From positions 1-8,471 of the forward strand of contig JBLRXD010000196.1 in assembly GCA_047920935.1 (NCBI GenBank): 8,471 bases of DNA. Reading direction: 5' to 3'. Both the position numbers and the translations under genes were made by a program. Shown one piece after another: positions 6,704 through 8,471 of the stretch. Position 1 is the first letter of the stretch. Each line of letters opens with the position of its first letter. The stretch comes from UBA7803 sp047920935 (GTDB lineage: Bacteria; Pseudomonadota; Gammaproteobacteria; Pseudomonadales; Azotimanducaceae). The notes under the pieces are model-generated. The model was not told the origin of the DNA. It was given only the letters and a program-made list of their open reading frames with translations, and ran no database searches.

Positions 6704-7219
6704 TTAAGGCGAACGGACCGGCACGAACTGATTGCGTTCGCGGTCTTTTACCACCTCATCCCATCCGAAGATCTGCCCGTTCATGGCTATGTAAACGCCG
6801 GCAGGCAGCACCTGTACGGCAGCAAACGCCATACCCACATTGAACCCGGCGTCGGTCTGGGCGAACCGGGCGGGCGCCAGCGAGCCGGTGAGCACGATGG
6901 TGCGCTCCGCCAGGCCGACCAGGACTCGGGCGGTATCGGTCATGGTATCGGTGCCGTGAGTGACCATGACACGCTGCTCGGGGCGAGCTTCGATGGTGGC
7001 CCGCACCAGCGCGCGATCCGCGTCGGTGACATCCAGGCTGTCTTTGCGCAACGCCGGGATCAGCTCGAACGGCACCCGCACCTGTGCCTGGCGCAACAGA
7101 TCACCCACCACCGACTCGCCTACCTCGTAATCGCTGCGAGCGTCGAAGTACACCTTGTCGATGGTGCCGCCGGTGGTGACAACGAGGATGGGCTGCGGAT
7201 ACGGATCCGACCATGCCAT
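6704..7219 (-). CDS. Single-domain asparaginase-like protein (N-terminal domain only, 171 aa)
   Basis: Related to bacterial L-asparaginases, which hydrolyse asparagine to aspartate and ammonia. Only the N-terminal domain is present: 171 residues against about 330-350. The catalytic residues of that domain are visible. TTGGTIDK (15-22) gives T19 (T12 in E. coli AnsB), Y24 fits the Tyr25 position, THGTDTMTDTA (87-97) gives T90 and D91 (T89/D90), and the K158 of VVKDRERNQF fits Lys162. The C-terminal domain, which in the classical enzyme supplies residues to the neighbouring active site, is absent. The TAA at 6704-6706 is followed by unrelated intergenic DNA, so I see no frameshifted remainder. 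The ATG at 7219 has AGGGAAG about 8-9 nt upstream. It is the first gene of the minus-strand block. No signal peptide is present, so it is cytoplasmic. It could be a real short amidohydrolase, a binding protein, or an old truncation that is still maintained. Confidence 0.88.
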   Translation of the reverse strand: MAWSDPYPQPILVVTTGGTIDKVYFDARSDYEVGESVVGDLLRQAQVRVPFELIPALRKDSLDVTDADRALVRATIEARPEQRVMVTHGTDTMTDTARVLVGLAERTIVLTGSLAPARFAQTDAGFNVGMAFAAVQVLPAGVYIAMNGQIFGWDEVVKDRERNQFVPVRSP

Positions 7220-7242
7220 AACAACGCTTCCCTGGGGAGTAA

Positions 7243-7269
7243 GCGGCCATCATAGCCAGCACTGGCCGC
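7243..7269 (-). promoter_or_regulatory. Inverted repeat around a -10-like element upstream of the asparaginase-like gene
   Basis: GCGGCCA (7243-7249) and TGGCCGC (7263-7269) are perfect 7-bp inverted arms with a 13-nt spacer. On the minus strand TATGAT (7254-7249), five of six matches to the -10 consensus, lies just inside one arm, 29-35 nt before the ATG at 7219. No good -35 is seen at 16-18 nt. This could be an operator overlapping the promoter of the four-gene block, or a 5' leader hairpin. It rests on sequence pattern alone. Confidence 0.35.
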
Positions 7270-7310
7270 CAATGCCGCGTTCGCTACCTTGCCGCGCAAT
7301 CCCCACTGCC

Positions 7311-7337
7311 GTAGGAGCGCTCTCCTGAGCGCGATCG
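7311..7337. repeat. REP-like element with GTAG head and short hairpin
   Basis: GTAGGAGCGC begins at 7311, followed by a hairpin of GCGCTC (7317-7322) and GAGCGC (7327-7332) with a TCCT loop, then GATCG. This resembles the REP sequences of pseudomonads and relatives, which start with GTAG and are spread by RAYT transposases. No transposase gene is in the window. It lies between divergent genes, a usual REP site. Copies elsewhere in the genome would confirm it. Confidence 0.5.
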
Positions 7338-7370
7338 GAGCGCGATCGGAGCGCGATCGGAGCGCGGTCG
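7327..7370. repeat. Four tandem copies of an 11-bp unit
   Basis: GAGCGCGATCG repeats head to tail at 7327-7337, 7338-7348 and 7349-7359, with a fourth copy at 7360-7370 that differs at one base (GAGCGCGGTCG). The first copy is the right arm and tail of the REP-like hairpin, so the array looks like slippage expansion of the element's 3' end. Eleven bp is about one helical turn, so identical faces are presented. It ends 63 bp before the hydrolase ATG. Confidence 0.9.
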
Positions 7371-7433
7371 CAATTGCGCAGCCAGCCGCAAATCGCGATC
7401 CTTTCGGACGCTCCCACCGAGGTCCGAACTCCG

Positions 7434-8228
7434 ATGCAGTTGCGCTACCAGATTCACCCCGGCCAGGGCCCGCACCTGTTGCTGGTGCACGGCTTCCTCA
7501 CAGGCCCGTCACAGTGGCTGTGCAATCTGCCCGCCCTGAGCGAGCACTGCACTCCGGTGACCGTGTCTCTGTGGGGCCACGCCGGAGCGCCGAGCCCGGC
7601 GGAACTGCAGGCTTACGATCCGGATCATTACGTCGCCGCTTTCGATGCCATCCGCGCGGCGCTGCAGGCGGAGCGCTGGTTTCTGCTCGGCTACTCCCTG
7701 GGCGCCGGGCTCACCATCCGCTACAGCCTCCGCCATCCACACCGCGTCATCGGCCATGCCTTCACCAACTCCACCTCGGCACTGGCCGATGCCGAGCAGC
7801 AGCAACGTTGGCGTGCCGACGCGGACCAGGCGGCCGACAAAATCCTGCAGGGCGGCCTGGCGGCGATGGAGCGCATTCCCGTTCATCCCCGGCACGCGAT
7901 CAAGTTGCCAGGCTCGATCTACCAGGCGCTGTGTGCCGATGCCGCACGGCATGACCCCGTGGGCATCGCCAACACCCTGCGCCGCACCAACCCCGAAGCC
8001 AGCGTGCGCGCCCGATTGGGCGACAACGAGCGTCCGGCACTGCTGATCTGCGGCAGTCGGGAACGGCGTTTTCAGCCACACCGGAGCCACGCCATCGCCA
8101 GGATGCCGTATCTGCGAGTGATCGACCTGGACGCCGGCCACGGCATGAACATGGAAGCCCCGGCCGCCTTCGACGCGGCCATGATCGATTTTCTGCGGCA
8201 GTGCAAAGACGCCGATATCGGCGCCTAG
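7434..8228 (+). CDS. Alpha/beta hydrolase fold protein
   Basis: A soluble hydrolase of 264 residues with the alpha/beta hydrolase order. LLLVHGFLTG (15-24) forms the oxyanion strand and turn, the WGH at 47-49 matches the usual GHG position, and the nucleophile elbow GYSLG (86-90) gives S88. A helical cap lies at about 115-190. PALLICGSRERRF (201-213) ends the strand that normally bears the acid; E210 is the best candidate in place of the usual Asp. DAGHGMNMEAP (233-243) gives H236. It resembles esterases, lactonases and MenH-like enzymes; the substrate is unknown. The ATG at 7434 is chosen because the protein then begins a few residues before the first strand and GAGG (7419-7422) is 11 nt upstream; a TTG at 7374 would add 20 residues of low-complexity leader beside the repeats. 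It is transcribed divergently from the asparaginase-like block and has no visible operon partner upstream. Confidence 0.9.
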   Translation: MQLRYQIHPGQGPHLLLVHGFLTGPSQWLCNLPALSEHCTPVTVSLWGHAGAPSPAELQAYDPDHYVAAFDAIRAALQAERWFLLGYSLGAGLTIRYSLRHPHRVIGHAFTNSTSALADAEQQQRWRADADQAADKILQGGLAAMERIPVHPRHAIKLPGSIYQALCADAARHDPVGIANTLRRTNPEASVRARLGDNERPALLICGSRERRFQPHRSHAIARMPYLRVIDLDAGHGMNMEAPAAFDAAMIDFLRQCKDADIGA

Positions 8229-8236
8229 CGGCGTCG

Positions 8237-8250
8237 GCAGCGAAAGCTGC
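8237..8250. other. Small hairpin with GAAA tetraloop after the alpha/beta hydrolase
   Basis: GCAGC (8237-8241) pairs with GCTGC (8246-8250) around a stable GAAA tetraloop, 8 nt after the hydrolase stop. The stem is only 5 bp and no T-run follows, so a terminator role is weak; it may be an mRNA 3'-end structure. Confidence 0.35.
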
Positions 8251-8283
8251 GGCGTCGATATGCTAAGCTGCTTGCCAATGACA

Positions 8284-8303
8284 GCCGGCCGGCTCCGGCC
8301 GGC
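8284..8303. other. Perfect 9-bp GC inverted repeat
   Basis: GCCGGCCGG (8284-8292) and CCGGCCGGC (8295-8303) are perfect inverted arms separated by CT. In RNA they would make a very stable hairpin with a short loop. It lies 55 bp after the hydrolase stop and could be a terminator stem without a T-run, or a repressor site before the next gene. The stretch 8229-8340 otherwise shows no supported gene. Confidence 0.45.
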
Positions 8304-8340
8304 GCGTGGACGGATAGGCGAAAGGCTAGGCAAAAGACGC

Positions 8341-8460
8341 ATGCCAGAGTCCGATGCATTCCTCGAAGTGACCTGCGCGCTTGCAATCGACGACGAACAG
8401 GCGTCGCGGGAGCATTCGATGATCGCCCGGGACGAAGCCCGTGCACAGCCTGGTTCCTGA
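8341..8460 (+). CDS. Possible small ORF (39 aa) before a gene starting at the right edge
   Basis: This ATG frame encodes 39 residues beginning MPESDAFLEVT and rich in acidic residues, Arg and Ala; no family is recognised. Only a weak AGG about 10 nt upstream supports translation. Its TGA (8458-8460) overlaps by one base an ATG at 8460-8462, which opens a frame reading MDL before the window ends. Such a TGATG junction is typical of translational coupling and is the main reason to list it. It could be a chance frame or leader DNA, with the real gene starting at 8460. Confidence 0.25.
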   Translation: MPESDAFLEVTCALAIDDEQASREHSMIARDEARAQPGS

Positions 8461-8471
8461 TGGATCTCGAC

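Noticed and set aside
3890..6707. Plus-strand open frames at 3890-5011, 5037-6065 and 6111-6707
   Set aside because: They are antisense to the CoA-transferase and amidohydrolase genes and show shadow composition with no motifs.
7250..7273. Sigma-54 type promoter upstream of the asparaginase-like gene
   Set aside because: TGGC and TGC elements are present on the minus strand, but the GG to GC spacing does not fit the fixed 10-bp rule.
7327..7370. CRISPR-like array
   Set aside because: The 11-bp units are directly adjacent with no spacers and are too short for CRISPR repeats.
7374..7433. TTG start extending the alpha/beta hydrolase by 20 residues
   Set aside because: The added residues precede the normal fold start, adjoin the repeat array, and have no ribosome binding site.
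7509..8342. Minus-strand open frame over the alpha/beta hydrolase
   Set aside because: The plus-strand frame has the nucleophile elbow and His motif; the minus frame has none.

Overview
The window is GC-rich, densely coding bacterial chromosome, most likely from a gammaproteobacterium. I base this on the RibBA protein with a cysteine-less GTP cyclohydrolase II half, the single-domain asparaginase-like protein, and a REP-like repeat with a GTAG head of the kind common in pseudomonads. I see no phage, insertion sequence, CRISPR array, rRNA or tRNA.

Layout. (1) 1-948, minus: a riboflavin-synthesis gene, ribBA, whose 3' end lies beyond the left edge. (2) 1008-3485, plus: a large family 3 glycoside hydrolase (beta-glucosidase type) with an inserted PA14 domain and no signal peptide. 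It is divergent from ribBA across only 59 bp. (3) 3504-7219, minus: a tight four-gene block. In transcription order it encodes a short asparaginase-domain protein (7219-6704), an N-acyl-D-amino-acid deacylase-family amidohydrolase (6650-4959), a class III CaiB/BaiF CoA-transferase (4936-3746) and a 71-residue acidic protein of unknown function (3719-3504). It converges on the glycosidase gene, and both stop codons lie in opposite arms of one hairpin (3480-3509). (4) 7220-7433: a divergent intergenic region with a promoter-like -10 inside an inverted repeat, and a REP-like hairpin that runs into four 11-bp tandem repeats. (5) 7434-8228, plus: an alpha/beta hydrolase. (6) 8229-8471: a mostly non-coding stretch with a small hairpin, a perfect 9-bp inverted repeat, a doubtful 39-codon ORF, and a possible start codon at 8460 for a gene running off the right edge.

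How the genes may work together. The four-gene minus-strand block reads as a catabolic operon. A deacylase would open an amide and release a carboxylic acid, the CoA-transferase would activate that acid, and the asparaginase-like protein could remove an amide nitrogen. The substrate cannot be read from the sequence. This block, with its uncharacterised small last gene and its half-size first gene, is the best candidate for something undescribed. The other genes look like ordinary housekeeping or accessory functions.
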